A stretch of 23,885 nucleotides of DNA from CAVXDP01 sp964562925 (lineage in GTDB: Archaea > Thermoproteota > Bathyarchaeia > 40CM-2-53-6 > CAVXDP01), in NCBI GenBank assembly GCA_964562925.1, contig CAZLVF010000021.1, forward strand, positions 1 through 23,885. The letters are read 5' to 3'. The translations under genes and the position numbers were made by a program. The notes beneath the pieces are model-generated. The model saw nothing but the letters and a program-made list of their open reading frames with translations. It did no database searches and was not told the origin of the DNA. Shown here one piece after another: positions 14,710 to 22,389 of the stretch; the first letter of the stretch is position 1; every line of letters starts with the position of its first letter.

Positions 14710-16200
14710 CTATCTCCCTCTCAGCTTCGGATTGAGTATCTCGTCAAGTGCGTATCCTATGAGGACGAATGCAAGCGAAAGGAACGCTATGCAGAGGCCA
14801 GGAGGAACCGCCCACCACCATTCTGTTACTGCTCCATAGTACTGAACGTCATGCAACATCTTTCCCCACGTTTGAACGTAAGGATCGCCCAATCCGAGGA
14901 AACTCAGAGCAGCCTCGGTAACTATAGCGTTGGGCACCGTCAGCGCAAGTTGTGTATAGGCCATGGTCATAACGTTCGGCACCAGATGTCTCGTGATGAT
15001 GTGTTTCGTGTCTCCTCCCAGTGCTCTTGCCGCTTCAACGTATGCCTTCTCTTTCAAAGTGAGCACCTGAGATCGGATCAGCCTAGCTATCCCCATCCAG
15101 CCTAAGAAACCTATCAGTACCACGATACTCCAGATGCTGGGTCCTATGACCGCGACGAGGACCATGATCAGCGGTAGGCTAGGGATTGTGAGGAGTATGT
15201 CATTTGCCCGCATCAGTAGTTCATCACTTCTTCCTCCTAGGTAACCGGACAGAAGCCCTACTAACAATCCAAGGACGACCGCTATGATGGCTGAGACGGT
15301 TCCGATGATCAAAGAGAGCCTGCTACCATACGCGAGCTGCGTAAAAATATCCCGTCCATAGTTGTCAGTACCCAGTAAACCGAAAGCGTCTCCCCACACT
15401 CGGATACTGACATCATCCAAGAAGATTCTCACAGTTGTCCTAGGAGACAGTTCCATGAGAACTCGTAGAGTTACCGCATACTCACCCGGGCTGGAAAAGA
15501 TTAGTCGACTAGGTTCAACAGATACGGTGCCGAATACGCGTAGCTTCAAGGAGGCATCTGTGGAATCGATCGACGGTCTGGGAATTGTCCACTCTGTATT
15601 GACAGACTCATGGCTAGATTCCCATAACACAAGTTGTTCGCCATCGATTCGACCGATAATCATTTGAACATAGTAGGAAGCGGACCCATCAATGATCCCT
15701 CTGTACGCCACATGCGCGGAAAACCTTCTCATCGGAGCGTATAGATATTCGAAGCGGTAGCTCAACGTCGCAGCACCTGTCTCAGGCCTGTCCGCAGACT
15801 TTGCATAAACCAAGAGTGACCCAGGACCGCTGCCAGGGTCTACGCCCAAGATTCCTGGGTACCCCTCGTTTCCGTCCCATGCGACTCGCACGGAAGGTGA
15901 GCTTTGAGCTATCATCCAACTCTGGATGGAAGAGGACTGGCTGAATCCTGAATCTACTACAGGGTACATGTTCCGAGGCAGTTCCGTTTCTCCGGTCTTC
16001 GCGAGCCACTCGGGTTTCGCTCTGAACTGTGCCAGACTGATCGAGTGGATCGGATCGTAAGGCGTGATGTAGGGGGCAAGCGCTCCCATGAGCAGGAAGA
16101 ACAGCACAATTCCGGCTCCTGCAAGTCCCATGCGACTTCTAGCGTAAAGTTTGAGAAACTTCTTTGTGTTCCTTATGTATACTTCTCTCTTGCTCTCCAA
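14710..16200 (-). CDS. dppC: DppC-type ABC permease with an inserted outer beta-sandwich domain
   Basis: Membrane channel subunit of the importer, 496 aa against about 280-320 in typical DppC. TM1 (26-44) with the family ending APYITPYDP is followed by an insert of about 205 residues (66-272). After it the standard permease resumes at GLLGTDNYGRDIFTQLAYGSRLSLIIG and runs through the EAA loop (AARALGGDTKHIITRHLVPNV) to the C-terminus. The insert is rich in beta strands and ends TVRIFLDDVSIRVWG, which resembles the last strand of jelly-roll carbohydrate-binding modules (CBM4/9/22 style). It would lie outside the cell. The start is TTG at 16200, with AGGAG 8 bases upstream and the dppB stop 11 bases before it. 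It could help dock the unusual binding protein or hold cell-surface glycans; both are inference. Confidence 0.92.
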   Translation of the reverse strand: MESKREVYIRNTKKFLKLYARSRMGLAGAGIVLFFLLMGALAPYITPYDPIHSISLAQFRAKPEWLAKTGETELPRNMYPVVDSGFSQSSSIQSWMIAQSSPSVRVAWDGNEGYPGILGVDPGSGPGSLLVYAKSADRPETGAATLSYRFEYLYAPMRRFSAHVAYRGIIDGSASYYVQMIIGRIDGEQLVLWESSHESVNTEWTIPRPSIDSTDASLKLRVFGTVSVEPSRLIFSSPGEYAVTLRVLMELSPRTTVRIFLDDVSIRVWGDAFGLLGTDNYGRDIFTQLAYGSRLSLIIGTVSAIIAVVLGLLVGLLSGYLGGRSDELLMRANDILLTIPSLPLIMVLVAVIGPSIWSIVVLIGFLGWMGIARLIRSQVLTLKEKAYVEAARALGGDTKHIITRHLVPNVMTMAYTQLALTVPNAIVTEAALSFLGLGDPYVQTWGKMLHDVQYYGAVTEWWWAVPPGLCIAFLSLAFVLIGYALDEILNPKLRGR

Positions 16201-16211
16201 GCCTTTGACTC

Positions 16212-17183
16212 CTATCCGAATCTGACTCTAGGGTCAAGAATGCCGTAGACCAAGTCAGCGATGAAATTGCAGATAACCACCATCACGGATACTATGAAGA
16301 AGATCCCCTGCAGGGCGGGATAGTCATTGCCTTGGATCGAGGTCCAAATGTAAGTTCCTAGGCCGTGCCAGGAGTAGACTGTCTCCGTCAATATTGCACC
16401 GGTGAGGATGAACCCAAACGATAGGGCGATCACGGTGACCATGGGGAGCATAGCGTTCTTCAATGCATGCTTGTATAGGACTGTGCGCTCCTCGAGACCC
16501 TTTGCTCTCGCCATCGTGATGTAATCTTCTGTCAGCGTATCCATCATTGCAGCTCGCATTATCAGGGCGTGGCCTCCGAATTGGATAATTACAAGAGTCA
16601 GAGCCGGGAGCGTCAGGTGCCACATGATATCGAACATAAGCATAAGCGGGTCTGTCGGAGGAGGAACGCTTACGGTTCCTCGAAGTGGAAAAGCTCTCAG
16701 ATAGTATCCGAAGATCAAAAGGAATATTATTCCAAGCCAAAAAGTCGGAACAGAGAATCCGAGAAATCCAAACGTTATGGCGGAGACATCTACCAGACTG
16801 CCCCGTCTTGCAGCCGCCACTATGCCAATCGCCATACCGATCAGGATGGAAAGGATTGTTGAGGTGCCCATCAGCAAAAGAGTGTTGGGCAATCTTTCCA
16901 TAATATCCACACTGACAGGTCTTTGTGTATAGTAGGAGTATCCGAAGAAACCGCGAAACGATTCGACCATGTACTTCACGTACTGTTCCCATAAGGGCCT
17001 GTTAAGTCCGTAGAGTTCCATGAGCCTTTGGTATTGTTCTGGGCGAAGACGGACAGCGTCTGCGACCAGTGCGACAGGATTAGCCGGCATCAGTCTGAAG
17101 ATCGCGAAATTGATAGTCATTATTGCGAAAATCGTGATAAGCAAATAGATCGATCTCTTTAGAATGAAAGCTCGCAGTCCCAT
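16212..17183 (-). CDS. dppB: DppB-type ABC permease
   Basis: Channel subunit of the importer, 323 aa from the chosen ATG. It begins MGLRAFILKRSIYLLITIFA (TM1) and has the family motif FRLMPANP, LNRPLWEQYVKYM, the EAA-type cytoplasmic loop EDYITMARAKGLEERTVLYKHALKNAMLP, the segment LTETVYSWHGLGTYIW, and the C-terminal DPRVRFG. A longer reading from TTG at 17207 adds eight residues. ATG at 17183 is preferred because the TTG sits directly after a pyrimidine run with no ribosome-binding site. It is preceded by the binding-protein gene (stop at 17231) and followed by dppC 11 bases later. Confidence 0.94.
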   Translation of the reverse strand: MGLRAFILKRSIYLLITIFAIMTINFAIFRLMPANPVALVADAVRLRPEQYQRLMELYGLNRPLWEQYVKYMVESFRGFFGYSYYTQRPVSVDIMERLPNTLLLMGTSTILSILIGMAIGIVAAARRGSLVDVSAITFGFLGFSVPTFWLGIIFLLIFGYYLRAFPLRGTVSVPPPTDPLMLMFDIMWHLTLPALTLVIIQFGGHALIMRAAMMDTLTEDYITMARAKGLEERTVLYKHALKNAMLPMVTVIALSFGFILTGAILTETVYSWHGLGTYIWTSIQGNDYPALQGIFFIVSVMVVICNFIADLVYGILDPRVRFG

Positions 17184-17210
17184 GGCTACGCCTTGCCCGC
17201 CAAGCAATGG

Positions 17211-17229
17211 AAAAAAGAGGAAGGGGAGG
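17211..17229 (-). terminator. Pyrimidine/U tract between binding protein and dppB
   Basis: Nineteen uninterrupted pyrimidines on the minus strand, ending in six Ts, begin two bases after the binding-protein stop codon. In archaea such a tract can cause partial termination. That would give more binding protein than permease, a ratio typical for these systems. Confidence 0.4.
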
Positions 17230-17230
17230 T

Positions 17231-19327
17231 TTATTTAGACGTTTTTTTGGGTCTTCTTCTGATTACCAGATAACCGGCAGCTATGACTACTACGATAACC
17301 ACAACTATCGAAGCAATCACTGTTGGCGTAAAGACGGTTTTCTGCTCAACCACCAGAAGGTACGTCGCGGTGGACCCTAGGGGCTTCCCGCCTGCAGTCC
17401 CTACAACCTCAGCAATGACGGTGTAAGTACCAGGTTGAATGGCCGTGGTATCGAGTGTAGCAGAGTACGAACCATCTGGAGCACTTGTTCCCGAGAAGGT
17501 CGCTACCACAGATCCCGTTTGGTCTATGACTTTCAGGTCGTACGTTCCGTTGGTGATGGCCGTTACCGTCGTATCGACTTTGACGGTCAGCGGATCGGTC
17601 GTAAGAGTCTCCGTCTCTCCTTGTACCAGCGTCAGCTTCTCGAGACCTATCGGGCTACCTGCTGGCTTCAAGAAGTAATTCGGGTTGGCCGTGACTATGA
17701 AGTACTCTCCAGGCCTGTATTCTTTGAACATGAATGGACCGGTCCCTATGAGTTTGCCCTCAGATACTGGTTGGTACGTGATCGAATCGGCTACGTCTTT
17801 CCATATGTGCTTAGGAATGACTGGGATATCATAGCCAAGCCAGTGAAGTGCCCAGTAGCTTGTCGTACTGAGGTATCCGACAGCGGTGTATGGGTCGGGC
17901 GTTTCTGTCTTGACAAGGTTCTGCACGTACGAGATGTATACTGGATTCTGTTGGTCTCTTGCATACTCCCATGTGAACGTCAGGTCCTCGGCCGTAAACG
18001 GCAAGCCATCATGCCATTTGATGTCATCACGCAAGTTGAATGTGATTTTTAGTCCGGGCACGTTATCTGGCGCCGTCCAAGGTTCTACAGTCCACGATTT
18101 TGCCATCCATGGTATATCCTCATAGCTGTTCGGGTCGAGATTGATGGGGTAATCGTAGATCACGGTGTTGACCATCGTGTCCCACCACCAGTTTATCTCG
18201 TACATGGGGCTTGGTTGGGTAAGATCTGATGACCATGCGACCCTCAAAACGCCCGTATACTCGTTTCCTTCAGGGTAAGCTGTTAGAAAAGTATTCCAGT
18301 TGACTACGCCTGTCCACCAAGGCAGATCGACTACGTTCTTTATGTTAGCCCTGTAGGCGCTTATGTAATATTGTGAGTACAGCGGAATGAAGGGCGCTTC
18401 GTCAGCTATGATCTCTTGGGCCTTCCACGTGGCTTCTTTGACTCTCTCAGGGTCCGAGTCGAATTTGAGTACCTCCAGCTGCTCATCGGCTACCTGGCTC
18501 TTATAGAGTTCATAGTTCATTTCGGGTGGGCTCTCTGAATAGAACAAGTCGTACAGCCAGTCGACGTCCGGGCCGCCACCCCAGCCTGCGGTGTATATGT
18601 CGTACTCCTGTTTCTCGAATACTTCTACCGAGGTGACACGTCTTGGTACGATCTGTAGATCGTATGGGATTCCTACTTGGTCAAAGGCTTTTGCAAGCGT
18701 CTGAGCGGAGAAGACTCGGTGCGGGTGTTCGGTACGTGCATAGATTAGCAGTGGTCTCATCGTCTTGCCAGTCTTTGGATCAATTCTTTTTCCGTCGGCT
18801 CCAAGTGTGAAACCTAGTGAATCAAGAATCTCTGCAGCCTTTGATGGGTTGAATTCTGATTTCGGTACGTTTGGGTTGTGCCATCTGCCATAGCCAGGTC
18901 CAAGGATTCCATCCAGTCGGACTCCCTGACCGTGCAATCCCTCGCTGACCATGGTATCCTTGTCAGATAGGTATCGTATGGCTCGTCTGAAGTCAGTTAT
19001 GTCGAGTGGATAACGTTGGCACTGAAGCGAGAATCCCCAGAAGCCTTGTTCCGCTCCTTGAATAATCTTGATGTTGGGATCACCCTGTACGTTCGGAAGC
19101 TGTTCGACTGGAAGTCCCAATTCAGGGCCGAAGTCAACATCGCCAGCTAGCAGAGCGGGTATCTCAGCTTCAGTGCTGCCGAATATCAGAAATCTAAGTT
19201 CGCCAACATGAGGTCCATCGAGAGGCCAATTGACTTGCTGAGCAATAACCTGTCTCGGACTGTAGGATATTGACAGCATAAGAAATACCAGAAGAAGAGC
19301 TACAGACACAGTCTCTATTTGTTTCAA
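17231..19327 (-). CDS. Circularly permuted family-5 ABC substrate-binding protein
   Basis: Cell-surface solute receptor of the downstream DppBCDF transporter, 698 aa from the chosen start. The N-terminal signal helix (about 6-24) is followed by the segments that normally form the second half of the family: FLIFGSTEAEIPALLAGDVD (47-65), ITDFRRAIRYLSDKD (110-124) and EAPFIPLYSQ (310-319). Only then come the first-half segments: LRDDIKWHDGLPFTAEDLTF (432-451), GTGPFMFKEY (528-537) and ANPNYF (547-552). An Ig-like beta domain (about 572-663) and a C-terminal membrane anchor (667-688, then RRRPKKTSK) finish it. The start is TTG at 19327: GGGG lies 6 bases upstream, and the only TATA box (19382-19389) would start transcription near 19360, after the alternative GTG at 19378 (715 aa). 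Confidence 0.9.
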   Translation of the reverse strand: MKQIETVSVALLLVFLMLSISYSPRQVIAQQVNWPLDGPHVGELRFLIFGSTEAEIPALLAGDVDFGPELGLPVEQLPNVQGDPNIKIIQGAEQGFWGFSLQCQRYPLDITDFRRAIRYLSDKDTMVSEGLHGQGVRLDGILGPGYGRWHNPNVPKSEFNPSKAAEILDSLGFTLGADGKRIDPKTGKTMRPLLIYARTEHPHRVFSAQTLAKAFDQVGIPYDLQIVPRRVTSVEVFEKQEYDIYTAGWGGGPDVDWLYDLFYSESPPEMNYELYKSQVADEQLEVLKFDSDPERVKEATWKAQEIIADEAPFIPLYSQYYISAYRANIKNVVDLPWWTGVVNWNTFLTAYPEGNEYTGVLRVAWSSDLTQPSPMYEINWWWDTMVNTVIYDYPINLDPNSYEDIPWMAKSWTVEPWTAPDNVPGLKITFNLRDDIKWHDGLPFTAEDLTFTWEYARDQQNPVYISYVQNLVKTETPDPYTAVGYLSTTSYWALHWLGYDIPVIPKHIWKDVADSITYQPVSEGKLIGTGPFMFKEYRPGEYFIVTANPNYFLKPAGSPIGLEKLTLVQGETETLTTDPLTVKVDTTVTAITNGTYDLKVIDQTGSVVATFSGTSAPDGSYSATLDTTAIQPGTYTVIAEVVGTAGGKPLGSTATYLLVVEQKTVFTPTVIASIVVVIVVVIAAGYLVIRRRPKKTSK

Positions 19328-19381
19328 GATTATCCCCGTATCGCGTATTCTATTTTCGATACAGAGGATCGAATGCACATC

Positions 19382-19389
19382 ATATTTAA
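19382..19389 (-). promoter_or_regulatory. TATA box of the second ABC operon
   Basis: The minus strand reads TTAAATAT, preceded a few bases upstream by CGAAAC, a good BRE-like sequence. Initiation would fall near 19360, giving a leader of about 33 bases with GGGGAT before the TTG start. It probably drives the whole binding-protein/dppBCDF operon. Confidence 0.5.
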
Positions 19390-19493
19390 TTGTTTCGAAG
19401 ATCTAGACACTTGTAAGCTATCTCATCTGTCCCAGAGTGTAAGGTGAACTGGCGCTCAGGCTTTGAAAGAAGGGACGCATGAAGACAGCTAGA

Positions 19494-19508
19494 ACTGCAA
19501 GTTGCAGT
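19494..19508. promoter_or_regulatory. Perfect 7-base inverted repeat (ACTGCAA-G-TTGCAGT)
   Basis: A 15-base near-palindrome lies 14-28 bases before the ATG at 19522, where the core promoter should be. Its right half, AAGTTGCAGT, recurs at 20986-20995 before the next MFS gene. It is a candidate operator; no TATA box is evident here. Confidence 0.4.
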
Positions 19509-19521
19509 GTGCTCGAACATA

Positions 19522-20082
19522 ATGGATAACCATTGGCGTTCGCATGTGGCAGTGACTCGAGAGGAAGAGACAGCACTTGTCGATCCAAGAAGATTGGGCG
19601 TGTCCGGAGCTTTCCTTGCACTGTCGGCCTATGCCTTTTTCGCGTACGCATCTCCTATTTTCTCCCCTAGAATCGTGCTTCAATACTGCGGAGTATTCGT
19701 AGTAAGTGTTCTCCTAATGTTTCATCCTCGTCTGGTCTCATTTCGTAGACAGACTCGGGAACTAGTGACTGTTGGTGCCTATGGCAAACCCGCCGGATCT
19801 CCCAGAGGAGAGTTAAGAAAAGCAGTGGCCGTGGCTGTTTCATTTGTACTTCTCTTGACTGCGCCCTTACTCCTCACACGTTTTCTAGATCCAGCAACCT
19901 GGATTGCGATGATGACCGGGGCTATCTCAGGTTATGGGTTCAGCGACGCGCTGTTCACAGCCTACGTCGCTCTTTGGCAGAGACGGAGAGGGATTGTGCT
20001 GAAACGTTACAAATTGTGGACGGTCGGGTTGAATCAGAAGAGGATTTTGCTTGAATCCGGCATACGGAGAGCAAACAGATGA
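19522..20082 (+). CDS. Multi-pass membrane protein coupled to the presenilin-like protease
   Basis: A 186-aa protein of unknown family with about four membrane helices: around 16-34 (GAFLALSAYAFFAYASP), 41-59 (LQYCGVFVVSVLLMF), 90-109 (AVAVAVSFVLLLTAPLLL) and 115-136 (TWIAMMTGAISGYGFSDALF). A basic cytoplasmic loop separates TM2 and TM3, and the tail is basic (QRRRGIVLKRYKLW). The ATG at 19522 is chosen; a GTG at 19507 in the same frame is possible, and neither has a clear ribosome-binding site. Its TGA overlaps the next ATG by four bases (ATGA), so it is translationally coupled to the protease. The pairing suggests a partner, substrate or regulator of that enzyme. I do not recognise a homologue. 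Confidence 0.78.
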   Translation: MDNHWRSHVAVTREEETALVDPRRLGVSGAFLALSAYAFFAYASPIFSPRIVLQYCGVFVVSVLLMFHPRLVSFRRQTRELVTVGAYGKPAGSPRGELRKAVAVAVSFVLLLTAPLLLTRFLDPATWIAMMTGAISGYGFSDALFTAYVALWQRRRGIVLKRYKLWTVGLNQKRILLESGIRRANR

Positions 20083-20927
20083 GAACCCCCCCATGGTTGA
20101 ACAAGGACTATCTTGTACTGGTGTTCTGTTCGATGGCGATTGCCTTGAGTTTTGCTTATCTTTTCTCTATTTCCGGAGAGGCCCATTTCACGAGCAACTC
20201 GTTCTTCGGCGGTTTACGAGAAGCTGGAATGGCGATTGTCTTGGCCTTGCTCGGGGTGTCCGGAACAACCCTTCTTTACACTCTACTTATTAAAAATAGG
20301 GAATTCGAAGCGAGGCTTATTCTAGGAGCTATATTCGGTCCCACAGTTGGTGTACTCGTTGTCATTGTGAGTGAGGCGATACTTCTGGGCGTAGCCAAGC
20401 AGACGAATGCAACCGCTGTCGCATTGATTATTGTCTCATCATTGTACATATCCATCTTCTCAGTCATATTCATCGTCACAGGTTCCATTAGTAGAAGGAC
20501 GCGGAACATCGTATATGTCATCTATGGATCGGTTATTGCTGGATTCATTGGAATCGGGCTTTCCTCAATTACGCTGGTAGTTGTTCTTGTCATTGTTGCG
20601 GCATACGATCTACTCATCACTCGCTCACAACTGATGGCAAGTATCATTGGAGATCCTCTAAAGGAGTCGGCGATGCGAAGGTTTGCCTACAAGTCGGATG
20701 CACTCGAGACAGGAATTGGAGACTTTATGTTCAACTCGTCCTTACCTGCGCATGTGTACGCTCACTTCACGGCTGACATCTTTGTGTTGACCATTGCTCT
20801 TATTGTCGTCGGTTACCTGATTAACCTAAGGATTGCTTTTGGAAAGAGGTATGTGGGAGGCATATCCGCTCCAACATTTCTTGGAGTCATCCCAACACTC
20901 GCCATTTTAATATCAAGTGTAGCTTGA
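20079..20927 (+). CDS. Presenilin/signal-peptide-peptidase-like intramembrane aspartyl protease
   Basis: A 282-aa protein with nine predicted membrane helices, the size and topology of archaeal presenilin homologues (peptidase family A22). The two catalytic aspartates are visible: AAYDLL in TM6 (Asp177) and ETGIGDFMFNSSL in TM7 (Asp215), the latter close to the presenilin GLGDFIFYS motif. These enzymes cut transmembrane segments such as leftover signal peptides. The third family motif, PAL in TM9, is not exact here; the equivalent stretch reads ISAPTFLGVIPTLAIL, so activity or substrate entry may differ. It starts at ATG overlapping the stop of the upstream membrane protein. The signal peptidase at 3899-4510 could supply its substrates, although the genes are far apart. 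Confidence 0.83.
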   Translation: MRTPPWLNKDYLVLVFCSMAIALSFAYLFSISGEAHFTSNSFFGGLREAGMAIVLALLGVSGTTLLYTLLIKNREFEARLILGAIFGPTVGVLVVIVSEAILLGVAKQTNATAVALIIVSSLYISIFSVIFIVTGSISRRTRNIVYVIYGSVIAGFIGIGLSSITLVVVLVIVAAYDLLITRSQLMASIIGDPLKESAMRRFAYKSDALETGIGDFMFNSSLPAHVYAHFTADIFVLTIALIVVGYLINLRIAFGKRYVGGISAPTFLGVIPTLAILISSVA

Positions 20928-21159
20928 TTACTAGAAAGCCATCAACGAGCTTCATTCTACCATAAGTTTTCACTTGCAACTCGCGAAGTTGCAGTAATGG
21001 CTCGACCCAATCTTTTTCTTGGAGACGCCTCTTGAAGTAAATGACTAGGATGCGTTTACGCCCATTGAAGTTTTGATAGTAACCTAGGAAGAACCTATGC
21101 TCTGAAAAGTTCCAATATGACTTGCTCCTATCACTACTGTTAAGATGATCTGAAAGATG
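20887..21159 (-). pseudogene. Open frame without a start, possible gene remnant
   Basis: Ninety codons are open on the minus strand between stops, overlapping the end of the protease gene and the MFS promoter region. The translation looks protein-like (for example SYWNFSEHRFFLGYYQNF, then RKRILVIYFKRRLQEKDWVE), but no ATG, GTG or TTG occurs in the first 50 or so codons. It could be the decayed end of an inserted gene or simply chance antisense coding. No family is recognised. Confidence 0.2.
20974..20995. promoter_or_regulatory. Inverted repeat sharing AAGTTGCAGT with the 19494 site
   Basis: TGCAACT (20975-20981) and AGTTGCA (20987-20993) form a 7-base stem around a five-base CGCGA spacer. 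The right arm lies in AAGTTGCAGT, the same 10 bases found at 19499-19508. It sits 47 bases after the protease gene and 160 bases before the MFS gene, so it may be a 3' hairpin of one or an operator of the other. Confidence 0.4.
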
Positions 21160-22389
21160 TTATCATACTACAACGGCCTTGGTCGAGATGTCAAGTTGCT
21201 TATCATAGGCCAAACACTTCTATTTTTTCAGATGGGAACTACCCAATTGATCTTGCCACTATATTTTGCAAAACTAGGTTTGGACGGGATGCAAATCGGT
21301 TCGATAATTACCGCAGGTCAATTGACATCGGCTTTGACAGCTCTTCCTTTTGGCATGATAGCAGACAAGTACGGCAAGAAAATCTTTGTCCTGATGGGAG
21401 CTCTACTTTCAGGAGCGTCGTTTCTCGCATTTGGAGTACTATCATGTTTTGTGCATCTCTTGGTTGCTGGTCTAGTCGCAGGAATAGGAAACGGAATGGT
21501 CTTCGCTTCTATCTATGCTTGGATGGTCGATGTCACCGCCGTTGAGAAAAGGAAAGAAGTCTTCAGCTTATCTGCGGCCATGATTTCACTCGGCTTCATA
21601 GTTTCCTCAATAGCAGGATGGTTCCCACCTTTCTTGAGAGAAGGGTTTGGATTTCATGAACTGGACTCGTATAGGCCGGTGATCTACTTGCCGGGATTAT
21701 TGGCTTTTCTGGCGATACCGGTATTTCTAGCGGCAAAGAGAGACTCCATTTCAATAAGTAAACGTGGCTTTCTTCCGCGAAAGTCGCTACGAGCAATCAC
21801 CAAGATGGGTATAGTCAATGCGATGATCGGATTTGGTGCTGGGTTCGTTATTCCACTATTCTCCTACTGGTTCTACATGCGGTTTGGCGTTGATGAAACT
21901 GTACTTGCTCCCCTCTATGTCGTAGCGAACGCTATATTGATGTTCTCGCTTCTTCTTGCGCCTAGGTTAGCTGATTCTTTCGGGACTATGCGAACTATCG
22001 TCTACTCTCAGGCTATTGCAACCGGGCTGCTCGTTTTAATCCCAATGGTTGAAAGTTACTTGGTGGTAGCGTTGCTCTACATAGTCAGAGGGCTACTGAT
22101 GAATATGGTTGCCCCTTTGGTTGACTCATTCATCCTAGGGCTAATCGACGCCGACGAACGCGCCACCCTGTCAGGGGTAATGGCAATATCATGGAATGCT
22201 CCTAACTCGGCAACGCCTACGATTGGAGGTTACCTTATGCAGAACGTCTCACTGTCGATGCCTTTCTATCTATGTGGTTTTTTGTATGGATCGGCTATAT
22301 TCATGTTCTACCTCTTTTTCCATGAGAAAGATCGAGATACTCCTTGTTCTCGTGAGAACCTTCCTCGAACTAAGCGATCCAGATACTAG
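21157..22389 (+). CDS. MFS transporter
   Basis: A 410-aa major facilitator with about 12 membrane helices. Motif A is GMIADKYGKK (66-75), after TM2 in PFGMIADKYG. The segment GLVAGIGNGMVFASIYAWMVDV fits TM4, and the second half repeats the fold with LLLAPRLADSFG. The substrate is unknown; the sequence is quite different from the other MFS protein in this window. ATG at 21157 follows GATGATCTGAAAG with no strong ribosome-binding site, and CTGTTAAGA just upstream is only a weak TATA candidate. It stands alone on the plus strand after the protease pair, 229 bases downstream of it. The C-terminus is hydrophilic and basic. Confidence 0.93.
   Translation: MLSYYNGLGRDVKLLIIGQTLLFFQMGTTQLILPLYFAKLGLDGMQIGSIITAGQLTSALTALPFGMIADKYGKKIFVLMGALLSGASFLAFGVLSCFVHLLVAGLVAGIGNGMVFASIYAWMVDVTAVEKRKEVFSLSAAMISLGFIVSSIAGWFPPFLREGFGFHELDSYRPVIYLPGLLAFLAIPVFLAAKRDSISISKRGFLPRKSLRAITKMGIVNAMIGFGAGFVIPLFSYWFYMRFGVDETVLAPLYVVANAILMFSLLLAPRLADSFGTMRTIVYSQAIATGLLVLIPMVESYLVVALLYIVRGLLMNMVAPLVDSFILGLIDADERATLSGVMAISWNAPNSATPTIGGYLMQNVSLSMPFYLCGFLYGSAIFMFYLFFHEKDRDTPCSRENLPRTKRSRY

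Noticed and set aside
16324..16992. 222-codon frame on the minus strand inside dppB
   Set aside because: It lies in another frame of a clear permease gene with full family motifs; a shadow frame.
17435..18052. 205-codon plus-strand frame antisense to the permuted binding protein
   Set aside because: The opposite strand encodes a continuous, recognisable protein. The antisense translation has no family features.
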